Below, one piece after another: positions 18,225 to 27,143 of a stretch of 64,000 bases of DNA. The position numbers and the translations under genes were made by a program. The DNA is from Algoriphagus winogradskyi (GTDB taxonomy: Bacteria; Bacteroidota; Bacteroidia; Cytophagales; Cyclobacteriaceae): assembly GCF_900182815.1 (NCBI RefSeq), contig NZ_FXUA01000002.1, positions 744,001 through 808,000 of the forward strand, read 5' to 3'. Position 1 is the stretch's first letter. The number at the start of each line of letters is the position of its first letter. The notes under the pieces were generated by a model. It saw only the letters and a list, made by a program, of their open reading frames with translations. It had not been told where the DNA came from and did not search any database.

Positions 18225-18905
18225 ATGCAAAAGAAGAGCAAGCTGGCTATCAAACATTATCATGGTAATGAGCTGGAAAAGATAGGCAAATCTGCCACCG
18301 GATTTCCGCTGTACGTCATGGTTCGATACAAGAATGTCAAAACCAAATTTGCTTCTAGAATCGGGATGAAATTTGTAAAGGATCATGATGGTGATCTTAG
18401 TGCTTTAGATCGAGAAGTATCCAGAATCATTGAGGAGGAAGTTAAGTATATTGAGATGCTTCGGGATTACTTTGAGGATTCTTTGGAAGTAGAATTTACG
18501 CCGTCTATGATAGTGAATGAAGCCTATGAAAAGGTCACCTTGGAAAGGGTCGTTGACTATTTTGATTCCATTTTTGAGGATAGAGAGGTAAAGGAGATCC
18601 TTTGGAATATCAATCAGGATTTAGCTGAGTTGTATGAAGTGGCTGGTCCCGTTCGGTTCTTGTCTGCTTTACGTCATTTGGATTCGGAGCTTTTTAGTAG
18701 GATTATGAATATCCCAGAGGTTAAGGAGGTCTTTGACTATTATTTGGAGTACAAGTCCCTTAATTGGCCAGAGGTGACTAGGCTGCAAGTCAGGATGGCA
18801 GATGAAGAAGGAGAAAGAGTTTCTTCTAAATTGAGAAAATGGCTAGATGAGAAATTTGATGCAGAAATGCACCATTTCTATCATTTGAAGCCTATAAATA
18901 TTTAA
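18225..18905 (+). CDS. Hypothetical integrase-linked protein (226 aa)
   Basis: I do not recognise this family. The N-terminal 60 residues (GFPLYVMVRYKNVKTKFASRIGMKF) resemble the beta-rich arm-binding module of Bacteroidota integrases; the rest is helical and acidic. An AAAGG ribosome-binding site lies 6 nt before the ATG at 18225; a GTG at 18219 overlapping the integrase stop is the alternative start. It directly follows int and ends in a terminator, so it probably assists recombination or regulates it. Confidence 0.65.
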   Translation: MQKKSKLAIKHYHGNELEKIGKSATGFPLYVMVRYKNVKTKFASRIGMKFVKDHDGDLSALDREVSRIIEEEVKYIEMLRDYFEDSLEVEFTPSMIVNEAYEKVTLERVVDYFDSIFEDREVKEILWNINQDLAELYEVAGPVRFLSALRHLDSELFSRIMNIPEVKEVFDYYLEYKSLNWPEVTRLQVRMADEEGERVSSKLRKWLDEKFDAEMHHFYHLKPINI

Positions 18906-18912
18906 ATGTTAA

Positions 18913-18947
18913 AAAATCGGACACTAGTGACCGATTTTATATTTTTT
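18913..18947 (+). terminator. Rho-independent terminator
   Basis: AAAATCGG (18913-18920) pairs with CCGATTTT (18931-18938), with CACTAGTG self-complementary inside, followed by a T-rich run. It ends the int unit. Confidence 0.75.
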
Positions 18948-18950
18948 GCT

Positions 18951-18975
18951 TATATTTGAGTAAATCAAACTCAAA
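18951..18975 (+). promoter_or_regulatory. Promoter with operator for the excisionase-like gene
   Basis: TATATTTG (18951-18958) matches the Bacteroidota -7 consensus TAnnTTTG. Overlapping it is the perfect inverted repeat TTTGAGT-aaatcaa-ACTCAAA (18955-18975), ending 5 nt before the ATG at 18981. A repressor bound here would block both initiation and the start codon region. Confidence 0.55.
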
Positions 18976-18980
18976 TCAAG

Positions 18981-19289
18981 ATGAATCAAGACACTTTTAT
19001 TCCGTTTTCAGCTGTTAGCCAAAAATGGCTTGAAGAGAAGTTCAACAAGCTGGAAGAGAAAATTGCAAATATGAGTTCGGGGACTTCCGATAAGTCCATA
19101 AAAAACGAATGGCTCTCACTTCAGGAATTCATGGAGGCAACAGGTGTGAAATCCCATTACTCCATTTCCAAAATGGAGTCCGTTTCTGAATCTAGGGGAG
19201 AGGAATTCCGCTCCATGTTCAGAGGGAAAAGACGCTTTATCCACCAAAGAGAGGTGGAAAGATTTTATGCTGGAGAGTTTGAAAATTAA
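18981..19289 (+). CDS. xis: Excisionase-like helix-turn-helix protein
   Basis: 102 residues. An N-terminal coiled-coil-like helix (EEKFNKLEEKIANM) precedes a MerR/excisionase-type DNA-binding domain (LSLQEFMEATGVKS, then KRRFIHQREVERFYAG). Small HTH proteins at this position in Bacteroidota ICEs act as recombination directionality factors or regulate excision genes. It has its own promoter/operator and its own terminator, so it is a single-gene unit. Confidence 0.65.
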   Translation: MNQDTFIPFSAVSQKWLEEKFNKLEEKIANMSSGTSDKSIKNEWLSLQEFMEATGVKSHYSISKMESVSESRGEEFRSMFRGKRRFIHQREVERFYAGEFEN

Positions 19290-19319
19290 AAAGGAAAGGA
19301 CAGCCATCCTTTCCTTTTG
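19290..19319 (+). terminator. Rho-independent terminator
   Basis: AAAGGAAAGGA pairs with TCCTTTCCTTTT around CAGCCA, immediately after the excisionase-like gene's stop. Confidence 0.75.
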
Positions 19320-19545
19320 TTGAAAAAGCCAGTGGGCAGTTCCAAGTTGTCTTTTAACCTTCTGTTATTAAAAGTGTGTACTAAATTGGTAAAACTTTCA
19401 ATCAAAGTCAACTTAGGCAAGACTGATCTCCCAACTTTTTCATCTCTCCCGACTCAGCACCAACTCTTGGTGATCAACTGATCTAATCAATTTATTCTTA
19501 AACAATTAATTGCAGCATTGGATAATAATGTTGCCTGGAATTTTA

Positions 19546-20580
19546 ATGCCAAAAAGTATGACTTTATTAAATCAAGAATCTAATTCTAATGCACCCAGAA
19601 ATGGTGAATTTTTAACCATCAAATCCGCTAACCAGTGGATTGATGAGGCCAAAAGTAAACCAATCCCCAAAAAGATATTTGGCCCATTTTGGTATGAAGA
19701 AGAGCTATGTATCCTCTTTGCCGATACGAATCAGGGTAAATCTCTGCTTGCTGTTCAGATCATCGACAGTGTGACAAAAGGAACTTCGACGCTAGGCCTG
19801 GAAATGGAGCTTCCTAAGTCCAAGGTAATTTACTTTGACCTGGAATTGACGGCCAAGCAATTTGAAATGCGATATGCACAACACGATAAGGATAAAGACA
19901 TCCTGTTTGACCATTTCGAATTCAGTGAACAATTTTTAAGAGCTGAAATCAATCCCTATGGCTATGATGTATCGGTAGAAGATTACGAATCCTTTCTCTT
20001 TCGTGAGATTGAAAGCCAAACCACTGAGTCCAAGGCAAAAATTCTGGTGATCGATAATCTGTCCTGTGTCATTTCTGATAATGAAAAAGCAAAGAATACT
20101 ACTCCGTTTTTGATTCGGCTTAACAACCTAAAGAAGATGTATGGCTGGTCGATCTTATTGATAGCACATACTCCCAAGAGGAATTTATTTGCTCCCATCA
20201 GTAGAAATGACATTCAGGGAAGCAAGAGCTTTATCAATCTTATCGATTCTTGCTTCGCAGTAGGGGAGAGTCAAAAAGATCCATCGATTAAATACCTGAA
20301 ACAAATCAAAGTCCGGTATGGAGCATTTCAATTTCCTTCTGAGAATGTAGTGGTATGCAAAATCGGTAAGGAGACTAATTTCAGCTCCTTCAAATTTTTA
20401 GAATATGGAAAAGAGTCAGAGCATCTCAAGCACTTCGATGCAGCTGATAAGGTCCAGGTAAAGAATAAAGCTTTTGAACTGAAAAAGAGTGGCTATTCGA
20501 ATGTGAAAATCGCTCTGGAATTAGGAGTGTCAGAAGGAGCCGTGCGAAAGTGGCTGAAACAGGCTGAAATCGAGGATTAG
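19546..20580 (+). CDS. RepA-like AAA (RecA-fold) helicase
   Basis: About 344 residues. RecA-fold ATPase of the AAA_25/RepA helicase group: Walker A FADTNQGKSLLA (about 60-71), FDLELTAKQ, Walker B ILVIDNLS (about 165-172) and a polar IAHTPKRN motif. The last 40 residues form a helix-turn-helix (YSNVKIALELGVSEGAVRKW). Probably the replicative helicase of the element in its circular form. The start is uncertain: ATGs at 19528, 19546 and 19558 are in frame. Followed by the inverted 9-bp array and the primase gene, a plasmid-like replication module. Confidence 0.75.
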   Translation: MPKSMTLLNQESNSNAPRNGEFLTIKSANQWIDEAKSKPIPKKIFGPFWYEEELCILFADTNQGKSLLAVQIIDSVTKGTSTLGLEMELPKSKVIYFDLELTAKQFEMRYAQHDKDKDILFDHFEFSEQFLRAEINPYGYDVSVEDYESFLFREIESQTTESKAKILVIDNLSCVISDNEKAKNTTPFLIRLNNLKKMYGWSILLIAHTPKRNLFAPISRNDIQGSKSFINLIDSCFAVGESQKDPSIKYLKQIKVRYGAFQFPSENVVVCKIGKETNFSSFKFLEYGKESEHLKHFDAADKVQVKNKAFELKKSGYSNVKIALELGVSEGAVRKWLKQAEIED

Positions 20581-20585
20581 TCGGA

Positions 20586-20636
20586 CTCGAACGAATCGTA
20601 CTGTACGAGGGGTACGAGGTGTACGAACCGTACGAA
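20586..20636 (-). repeat. 9-bp iteron-like array, copy 3 (inverted)
   Basis: On the minus strand: TTCGTACGG, TTCGTACAC, CTCGTACCC, CTCGTACAG, then TACGATTCGTTCGAG. It lies between the helicase and primase genes, where a replication origin would be plausible. Confidence 0.8.
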
Positions 20637-20779
20637 TTCCTATACCTCCTACCCTTCTTTTTCTTTTTGATGTATTTCTATCAAATGTCAGCAAAAGAGA
20701 AAAATAGCTACTGATTTCAAGTGGCTGTAAATCAACTGTCTTTTTTAATTAGTGAAAACACTTTAACACAAAACCAACC

Positions 20780-21802
20780 ATGAATTATACTGATTTAAAA
20801 CATGAAGCGAGTCGAATCAAAAGGGACTTCTCTATAATAGATTATTTCCAGGGCTTAGTGAGTGTTGGAGCACTGAAATATGAAGGTATGCAAGGGAAGG
20901 AGCATTTCTTTGGGTTTCTCTCACAGCGGACTGGTTCCATCGCAGTGGATCATAGAACCAATGTGTGGTATGACCATGCTGCAGGAAGAGGAGGGGATGT
21001 TTTAGAAGCTGTCCAGGTTTTCGAAAATAAAACCTTTGCCCAGTCAGTTGAGCAACTTTCTGATTTTCCAACAGAGAGAACCGTGATACCAACGAATAAG
21101 CCAAAGGCCGCACCGAAGATTAAGATTGAAAGTGTAAAGAGGGTTTCTCATCCGGCTTTGGTGAATTATATACGAACCAGGGGGCTAGAGCCTAATGAGA
21201 TTTCGGATTTCGCTAAGGAAGTACATTGGGGAAATAAAGGGAGGAAGTACTTCGCTGTTGGTTTTCCCAACGAGTCTGGTGGATGGGTGCTTAGATCTTC
21301 CATTTTCAAAGGGAATATTCTAGGAGGAGGTATTTCTATCCAGGTACTTGGAACTCCTGAAAGAATAAAAATCTTCGAAGGCTGGTTTGACTTTCTGAGT
21401 TATCTGAAGTTGTCAGGAGCAACCGATTTAAAAGCAATTATTTTGAACAGTACTGCCAATCTGAAATTAAGCCTGATCCTGGATGTTTTGGCAGAATGTG
21501 AGGTGGTAGATCTTTACCTGGATAACGATGCTACCGGTGATAAGTACACGGGCTTTTTCATGAAAGCAGCCCAGCTTTACCACTATTGTCGAAGGAATTC
21601 AATTTCTACTGATTGGGATTTGAAGATGCTAAAGGGTTGCCGTGATAAATTTGAGAAGCTCATTTCAACTCTCAAAATCAGCTCTAGAGATGTTGAAGGA
21701 ATATGGAGATTTCAAACTGAAGTGACCGATCAAAGGTATCGATATAAGGGATTTGAGGATTTTAATGAGCTTTTGAAGCCTCATGTTGTCACTAGAAATT
21801 AG
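20780..21802 (+). CDS. CHC2/Toprim primase-like protein
   Basis: 340 residues. The N-terminal domain resembles the DnaG zinc-binding region in fold order (FFGFLSQRTGSIAVDHRTNV, WYDHAAGRGGDVLEAV) but the usual Cys ligands are not obvious. A Toprim domain follows: IFEGWFDFLSYL (catalytic Glu) near 200 and DLYLDNDATGDKYT (DxD) near 250. Mobilizable Bacteroidota elements carry such primases to prime replication of the transferred strand. Paired with the upstream helicase; followed by a terminator. Confidence 0.8.
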   Translation: MNYTDLKHEASRIKRDFSIIDYFQGLVSVGALKYEGMQGKEHFFGFLSQRTGSIAVDHRTNVWYDHAAGRGGDVLEAVQVFENKTFAQSVEQLSDFPTERTVIPTNKPKAAPKIKIESVKRVSHPALVNYIRTRGLEPNEISDFAKEVHWGNKGRKYFAVGFPNESGGWVLRSSIFKGNILGGGISIQVLGTPERIKIFEGWFDFLSYLKLSGATDLKAIILNSTANLKLSLILDVLAECEVVDLYLDNDATGDKYTGFFMKAAQLYHYCRRNSISTDWDLKMLKGCRDKFEKLISTLKISSRDVEGIWRFQTEVTDQRYRYKGFEDFNELLKPHVVTRN

Positions 21803-22153
21803 AAACATGTTAGGAAGTGACATATTCAGTTTTTTTCATTTTATACACAAAAATACCCAGTACAGGGTATTTTTTTTGTTTGGGTTAATCCTTTTCTTGG
21901 CAGCACCATTTATTCAAAACGCATCCTCAGAGCCAAAGTGTGATAAGTATGAGTGTCAAATAAATGGGAAATATCACCAACTACTTAAGGGGATTTGCCT
22001 TATTTTGGGAAATAACACCAATTGAGGATGTTCAATCGTTGTATGCCATGCTGAAAAAATCCACCGCACAAATAACTCATTCGATTTTGCCGACTCACAA
22101 GCCAAACGCAAAAAACCAAAAGAGCTATTTATTGCCAAAGCACAATGAAATAA
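21803..22153. other. Intergenic region between the primase and STAND NTPase genes
   Basis: Contains the primase terminator, then about 270 bases with no convincing gene (an 80-codon ORF from 21783 overlaps the primase end and the terminator). The segment 22047-22130 (GCCATGCTG, AATCCACCGCACAA, CACAAGCCAAACGC) resembles sequence just after the NTPase gene at 26526-26580. Confidence 0.5.
21851..21877 (+). terminator. Rho-independent terminator of the primase gene
   Basis: AAATACCC (21851-21858) pairs with GGGTATTT (21865-21872) around AGTACA and is followed by T(5). Confidence 0.8.
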
Positions 22154-25100
22154 ATGACAGGAATTGAAAACATAGATTTTGGTAAGCTGAAACCTTATGA
22201 TGGAAAAGTAACCCAGTGCTTTGAACAGCTTTGTTATCAAATTGCATTAAAAGAATATGGCCATCTTGGAAAATTCACTCCTATCGATGGTAGCGGTGGT
22301 GATGGAGGCGTTGAATTCTACTTGAAACACAATAATGGGGAGACTTGGGGTTGGCAATGTAAATTTTTTGGTGACAATGGCAGATTGAATGTAAGTTCAA
22401 GAGATACAGCAATTGAAAATTCCTTAGAAACAGCTTGTAGAAATCATATGAATTTGACTAAGTGGTTTCTCTGTTTAAAAACAGACTTAACTACTGATAG
22501 TCTTTCAAGTAAAGGAAAGTTTAGTAAGGGAGAGCGCAGCTGGTTCAATAACGAACTTCCTAAGAAGATTCCCACTTCCAGAATAATTAATCTTGAACTT
22601 TGGGGTAAATCGGACTTTGTATCATTTCTGAATAGTGCAAAACTTCTTGGGATTAGAAGTTTCTTTTTTGGTGAACTTGAATTTAACGATGGATGGTTCA
22701 ATCGTAGATTTGAAGAAAACTACCAAAAGGTTAAGGACAAATTCGATCCAGATCTTCACAGTATAGATCAATACACTCAAACAATCATTGACTTCTCTCT
22801 TCTTAATACGGGTTATTTAAAACACTTAGAGGGTTTAAAAAAGGAGCTTCTCGATAAAGCCAATCAAATAAAATCTGCCATTGTAGATTTCCGTGACGAA
22901 AAAAATATCTCCAAAAAGGAGGAAAGTATCAGAGGTGCTTACCTTATCGTTTGTCAAGATTTTCAAAAGCATATTTCGTTAGTGTTTGAAAAGATCGACT
23001 CTTTAAAGAATTGTTTTGTTTCCTTTAAAGGAACAGAACTTTCATCTTTTCAAATAGAAGATTTGAGAAAGGACTTTTTCAAATACCTCGATAAGATTGA
23101 TTATTCATCCTTTGAAGAAAAGTCAAGGGCAGCAAGAGATGCATATTCAATTTCCTATCTCATATCCGAATTTGGTGAAATTTATGAACGTTTCTTCAGG
23201 AATTACTTTCACCAGTCTCAAAGGACTATTCATTTTATCTCAGACGCAGGTAAAGGAAAAACTCATCTTTCGTGTGACATCGCATTTAAGAGAATTCAGC
23301 AGAATGAACCAGCTATTTTTCTCACAGCTGACAAGTTTTCAGGGGAAAAGTCTATTTCTGAGGCGATAAGAAAAATCCTTGACGTTGAGAATAAATTCAC
23401 AGAAGATGAATTCCTTGATGCTCTGGATATTTACGGTTCGATAGTTAAGAAAAAAGTTCCAATAATCATTGATGGACTGAATGAAACAATAGAAAACAGG
23501 TACTTTTCCCCTATTTGGAAAAACCACCTTAGCAGTTTTGAAACTAAAACTAATGAACGTGACAATTTAGTACTAATTACTACCTGCCGTAATTCTTACA
23601 AGAATAGGGTTTGGGCTGATTCGAATGCCAACTTTCACTACTTGAATGGATTTGACGACTATGAAACTATTCAGGAGGCGGTCAACAAATATTTCAGCAA
23701 ATACCTGTTAAAAGCAGACCTATTTTTTGCACGATTAGAAAAATTTCGAGAGCCAATTTTTTTAAAAATTTTCTGTGAAATTAAAAATCCGAATTGGAGA
23801 AGTGGAGACCCTGTAGAAGTCAATATTGAGGAGGAGTCTACCTATGATATCTTTAAAGAATATCTGGATCAAGTCAATCGTAGGGTAACAAATAGCAACC
23901 ATCTTTTAAGGTCTAATGAACCTTTCATTAATAACAGCCTATCAGTTCTATCTGAGTTCTTATGGGAAAATGATCTACGGGAAATTCCAATAGATAAGTT
24001 CTACACCTTAATTGATGGTGATAAAGAGTATGACAAAGACAACTCAAAAGCGGATATATTAATCAGTGAGGGATTGGTAATGACCCGCGATATAAGAGAG
24101 AAAATAGAATTTGTCAGTTTCACCTACGATATGCTCGCAGGGTTCCTAATTGGTGTTAGATTAATAGAGCGTACTAATAATTTGAAGTATTTCACAAGCA
24201 CAGAATTCATTAACAAGATAATTCGAGAGAAAGGTCAGCATCCCTTGTATGAAGATGTACTATATGCATTGTGCATGTTATTGCCACAGGTGAAAAATGT
24301 TGCAATGCACGAATTGCTTAAAACCAATTGGAAATTACGATTTACCAAAAAGTCAATTTTTAAGAAGCTGCCAAAGTTTGTCAAGAAACAATTTAAAGAG
24401 AGTATTTCATTCTCAAATTACTGCTTTAGTCAGTCAGTTGTTACACTGTTTAGCTTGCCAGCACAATTTGTTCAAGATACCGACCGAGAATTAGTAAGGT
24501 CACTATTCAACCGTTCAATTGAAAATCATAAACCACTACTTGACCTTTTCTTTAAAACAGTCAGTGATACTAAACACCCTTTAAACTCTAACTTTTTTTC
24601 TCAGCTTCTTGCCTCTTTAGAAATGAATGCAAGAGATCTAAGTTGGACAGAGTACATTAGAAAAAGAGCCTATGATTTAGAAGAGTTTGTTGAAGAATTT
24701 GAGCAACAATGTAAATTGAATAATAGAGAGTCGGAGATTTTAATTAGGAAACAACACCTTCTTGCAAAATTCATCTTATGGTTTCTGACGAGTACAAACC
24801 GTAACCTTCGAGATAAGTCCACAAGAGCACTTTATTACTATGGGAGGAAATTTCCTTCTTCGTTTTCTAAGCTAGTTTTTGAATCATTGAAAATTAATGA
24901 CCCTTATGTATGGGAGCGTAGTTTAGCATGTTTATATGGGGTTTCAATGGGAAATCATAACTCCATAAGTTCGGATAAGTTTCGAAAAGAAACTCTTCCT
25001 GAAATTGGGAAATCGTTACATGATCTAATGTTCAAAAATGACGCTCCATTTTCAACAACCCATATTTTAGCCAGAGATTACGCCAGAAGAACAATTGAAA

Positions 25101-26497
25101 TATGTTTGATTCATCACCCTAACCTATTAACATCAAGCGAAATAGAAGAAATTCGACCTCCGTATTCTTATGGCGGTATTAGGGATTTAGGTGAACGCAA
25201 TCATGAAGAAATTGAATTTGGCTACTCTGGCCCTATTCACATGGATTTCAGCAATTATACGATAGGAAGAATTGTGAAAGATGGAGGATCTTATGCTAAT
25301 CCACCTGAAAAGGTTAAAGTTCGGAAGCAAATTCTGTGGCGGATTCACGACTTGGGTTGGAACGAAGAACTGTTCAAAGAAGCTGAGACTTCACTCGGCA
25401 ATGACAACTATTATAGCGGCCGTACAGAAAGAGCTAAAGTCGAGCGGTACGGGAAGAAGTATTCTTGGATTGCATTTTTTGAGAATGCAGGTTTAAGGAA
25501 TGATTTAGGCCTTTTGGAAAAGGAATGGGACAGATACAGACTATCAGATGCAGACATAGACCCCAGCTTTCCACAGAAACCACCAAATGAGCTATTTGTA
25601 ACTCATGATTTATTAGGTGACAGAAACTCTCCATTAGAAAAATGGTATGAAGAAGGTGGGATGCCGCATATTGAAGACTACCTAACTCAAACGGCTTTAA
25701 AAGGGCGGGACGGAGAATGGATTTGCTTAGATGGATTTATTGTTCAAGAAGATGTTCCTGCAGAACGGGAGCGATTCTCATTTATAAGGAGTTTCTTAGT
25801 TGAAGAGAAAGACTATAGTAAAGTGATGGATTTGCTAAACAAGCAAAATCTTGGCGGGCGCTGGTTGCCAGAGAAGCATGAAAACTACTATACATATGGG
25901 GGTGAACTGTACATATTTGACGAAGCTACATATGACAACTATACAGAATTAGAATTTGTTGTAGGTAAAAGAAAAGAGAAAGTTAAACCTGGAGACCCTG
26001 GTTATTATCCATCAATATTCTTGGACATTGATAAAGAAGACATTGAAATCAATAAAGAGTTTCCAGAAGAAATAGAAATTGAAGTATCAGAATTGGAAAA
26101 ATTCGAAGCGCTAATGCCTGTAATGAAATACAACTGGGAAAGTTATCATTCTTCCGTAAACAAAGATGGTCACGTCACAGTTGTTGCGAAAGAACTCGCT
26201 AATCAATTAGGATTAGTTAGCCAGCCTCAAACTTTCGACCTACTAGACCAAGATGGTACAGCGGCTTCAATTAATGTTTATTTCCACAATGAGTACAATA
26301 ACAATCATTCCCTTGTTTATCTCAGAAAGGACTTATTAGACAAATATTTGAAGGATAAGAAAATGAAGTTTGTGTGGGCTATTTGGGGAGAAAGGCAGTT
26401 GACCTTTAAAACAAATGAAAGAAGAACTGAATTCTTTACGGCTCATCCGTTCAAAGACCATCAAGTTTTTCAAAAGGTAATTGAATATGAAAAGTAG
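22154..26497 (+). CDS. STAND NTPase with N-terminal nuclease domain (Avs-like defence protein)
   Basis: 1447 residues. Residues about 15-130 contain a PD-(D/E)xK restriction-like core: GSGGDGGVEFYL then WGWQCKFF. The NTPase begins near 340: Walker A SDAGKGKTHLS (about 364-374), Walker B VPIIIDGLNET (about 435) and a sensor-like LITTCRNSY. The remaining 900 residues are helical-repeat-like, with a conserved-looking block KYSWIAFFENAGLRNDL near 1105. Nuclease-NTPase-sensor order matches STAND/Avs antiphage proteins that bind a phage protein, oligomerise and cut DNA. The subgroup is not resolved. Stand-alone gene bordered by related short sequences, suggesting acquisition as a unit. Confidence 0.75.
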   Translation: MTGIENIDFGKLKPYDGKVTQCFEQLCYQIALKEYGHLGKFTPIDGSGGDGGVEFYLKHNNGETWGWQCKFFGDNGRLNVSSRDTAIENSLETACRNHMNLTKWFLCLKTDLTTDSLSSKGKFSKGERSWFNNELPKKIPTSRIINLELWGKSDFVSFLNSAKLLGIRSFFFGELEFNDGWFNRRFEENYQKVKDKFDPDLHSIDQYTQTIIDFSLLNTGYLKHLEGLKKELLDKANQIKSAIVDFRDEKNISKKEESIRGAYLIVCQDFQKHISLVFEKIDSLKNCFVSFKGTELSSFQIEDLRKDFFKYLDKIDYSSFEEKSRAARDAYSISYLISEFGEIYERFFRNYFHQSQRTIHFISDAGKGKTHLSCDIAFKRIQQNEPAIFLTADKFSGEKSISEAIRKILDVENKFTEDEFLDALDIYGSIVKKKVPIIIDGLNETIENRYFSPIWKNHLSSFETKTNERDNLVLITTCRNSYKNRVWADSNANFHYLNGFDDYETIQEAVNKYFSKYLLKADLFFARLEKFREPIFLKIFCEIKNPNWRSGDPVEVNIEEESTYDIFKEYLDQVNRRVTNSNHLLRSNEPFINNSLSVLSEFLWENDLREIPIDKFYTLIDGDKEYDKDNSKADILISEGLVMTRDIREKIEFVSFTYDMLAGFLIGVRLIERTNNLKYFTSTEFINKIIREKGQHPLYEDVLYALCMLLPQVKNVAMHELLKTNWKLRFTKKSIFKKLPKFVKKQFKESISFSNYCFSQSVVTLFSLPAQFVQDTDRELVRSLFNRSIENHKPLLDLFFKTVSDTKHPLNSNFFSQLLASLEMNARDLSWTEYIRKRAYDLEEFVEEFEQQCKLNNRESEILIRKQHLLAKFILWFLTSTNRNLRDKSTRALYYYGRKFPSSFSKLVFESLKINDPYVWERSLACLYGVSMGNHNSISSDKFRKETLPEIGKSLHDLMFKNDAPFSTTHILARDYARRTIEICLIHHPNLLTSSEIEEIRPPYSYGGIRDLGERNHEEIEFGYSGPIHMDFSNYTIGRIVKDGGSYANPPEKVKVRKQILWRIHDLGWNEELFKEAETSLGNDNYYSGRTERAKVERYGKKYSWIAFFENAGLRNDLGLLEKEWDRYRLSDADIDPSFPQKPPNELFVTHDLLGDRNSPLEKWYEEGGMPHIEDYLTQTALKGRDGEWICLDGFIVQEDVPAERERFSFIRSFLVEEKDYSKVMDLLNKQNLGGRWLPEKHENYYTYGGELYIFDEATYDNYTELEFVVGKRKEKVKPGDPGYYPSIFLDIDKEDIEINKEFPEEIEIEVSELEKFEALMPVMKYNWESYHSSVNKDGHVTVVAKELANQLGLVSQPQTFDLLDQDGTAASINVYFHNEYNNNHSLVYLRKDLLDKYLKDKKMKFVWAIWGERQLTFKTNERRTEFFTAHPFKDHQVFQKVIEYEK

Positions 26498-26756
26498 ATT
26501 AATCCTCAACATCCATACACATTGCCAAGTCGCTAAATCCAGCGGCACAAGCCAAAACTTGCGAAAGGGTATGGCAGCCCCAACGCTGACAGAAAAGAAA
26601 ATGAAAAAGCACGGGCAACATTGTGTTAAGCAATAGCGGGTTCAGTGCTTTTTTGAAGGTAAAACTAAAAATCTAAGGTCGGTGCTATTTGACAGATTTG
26701 AGGGTTGAAGTCCACTACTGCTCATCCACTCACCGTTATCGTAAATTATGATCCCT
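26498..26756. other. Downstream flank of the STAND gene with cassette-like motifs
   Basis: Holds GCCAAGTCGCTAAATCC, GCGGCACAAGCCAAAAC, and the string AACATTGTGTTAAGCAATAG at 26609-26628. The first two echo the upstream flank (22047-22130). No ORF. Possibly a recombination scar or cassette boundary. Confidence 0.4.
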
Positions 26757-27143
26757 CTATTCCTTCCCAAACCTCTCCTCCAAAGTCGCTATCATCTTGA
26801 GCTTGGAATCCAGGAGATCACGGTAAAGTTTGTTTTCAGCGTTTAGCCGGTCGATTTCTAATTTTAGGTTTTCGATCTGTTTTTGGTCGTCGGCTAACTT
26901 TTCTGGACTCCATCCCTTAGTTGGGATGAAAGTGTCTATCATTTCTCCATCGCCGCTTTCCAGCCAGGCCAAGTTCACCTGGTGTACCTGCTTCAGCATG
27001 ATTTTTATTTTGCCGGAGACATTGTTTTTGCCTCTTTCTATATCTGAATATCCAGCCTGAGTCAATCCTATGGATGCACCAAAATCCACTTGGGTCATAC
27101 CTAAAAATTTTCGGATGATTTTTATTCGCTGATTTTCAGTCAC
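26757..27143 (-). CDS. XRE-family transcriptional regulator
   Basis: 128 residues. N-terminal helix-turn-helix (FLGMTQVDFGASIGLTQAGYSDIERG, about 13-38) of the Cro/CI type, and a C-terminal coiled coil (about 85-120) likely for dimerisation. No peptidase domain. Divergent from the acetyltransferase gene across a 600-bp region with perfect palindromes, its likely targets. Confidence 0.8.
   Translation of the reverse strand: MTENQRIKIIRKFLGMTQVDFGASIGLTQAGYSDIERGKNNVSGKIKIMLKQVHQVNLAWLESGDGEMIDTFIPTKGWSPEKLADDQKQIENLKLEIDRLNAENKLYRDLLDSKLKMIATLEERFGKE

Noticed and set aside
21783-22025. 80-codon hydrophobic ORF after the primase
   Set aside because: Overlaps the primase end and a strong terminator; no supporting start signal.
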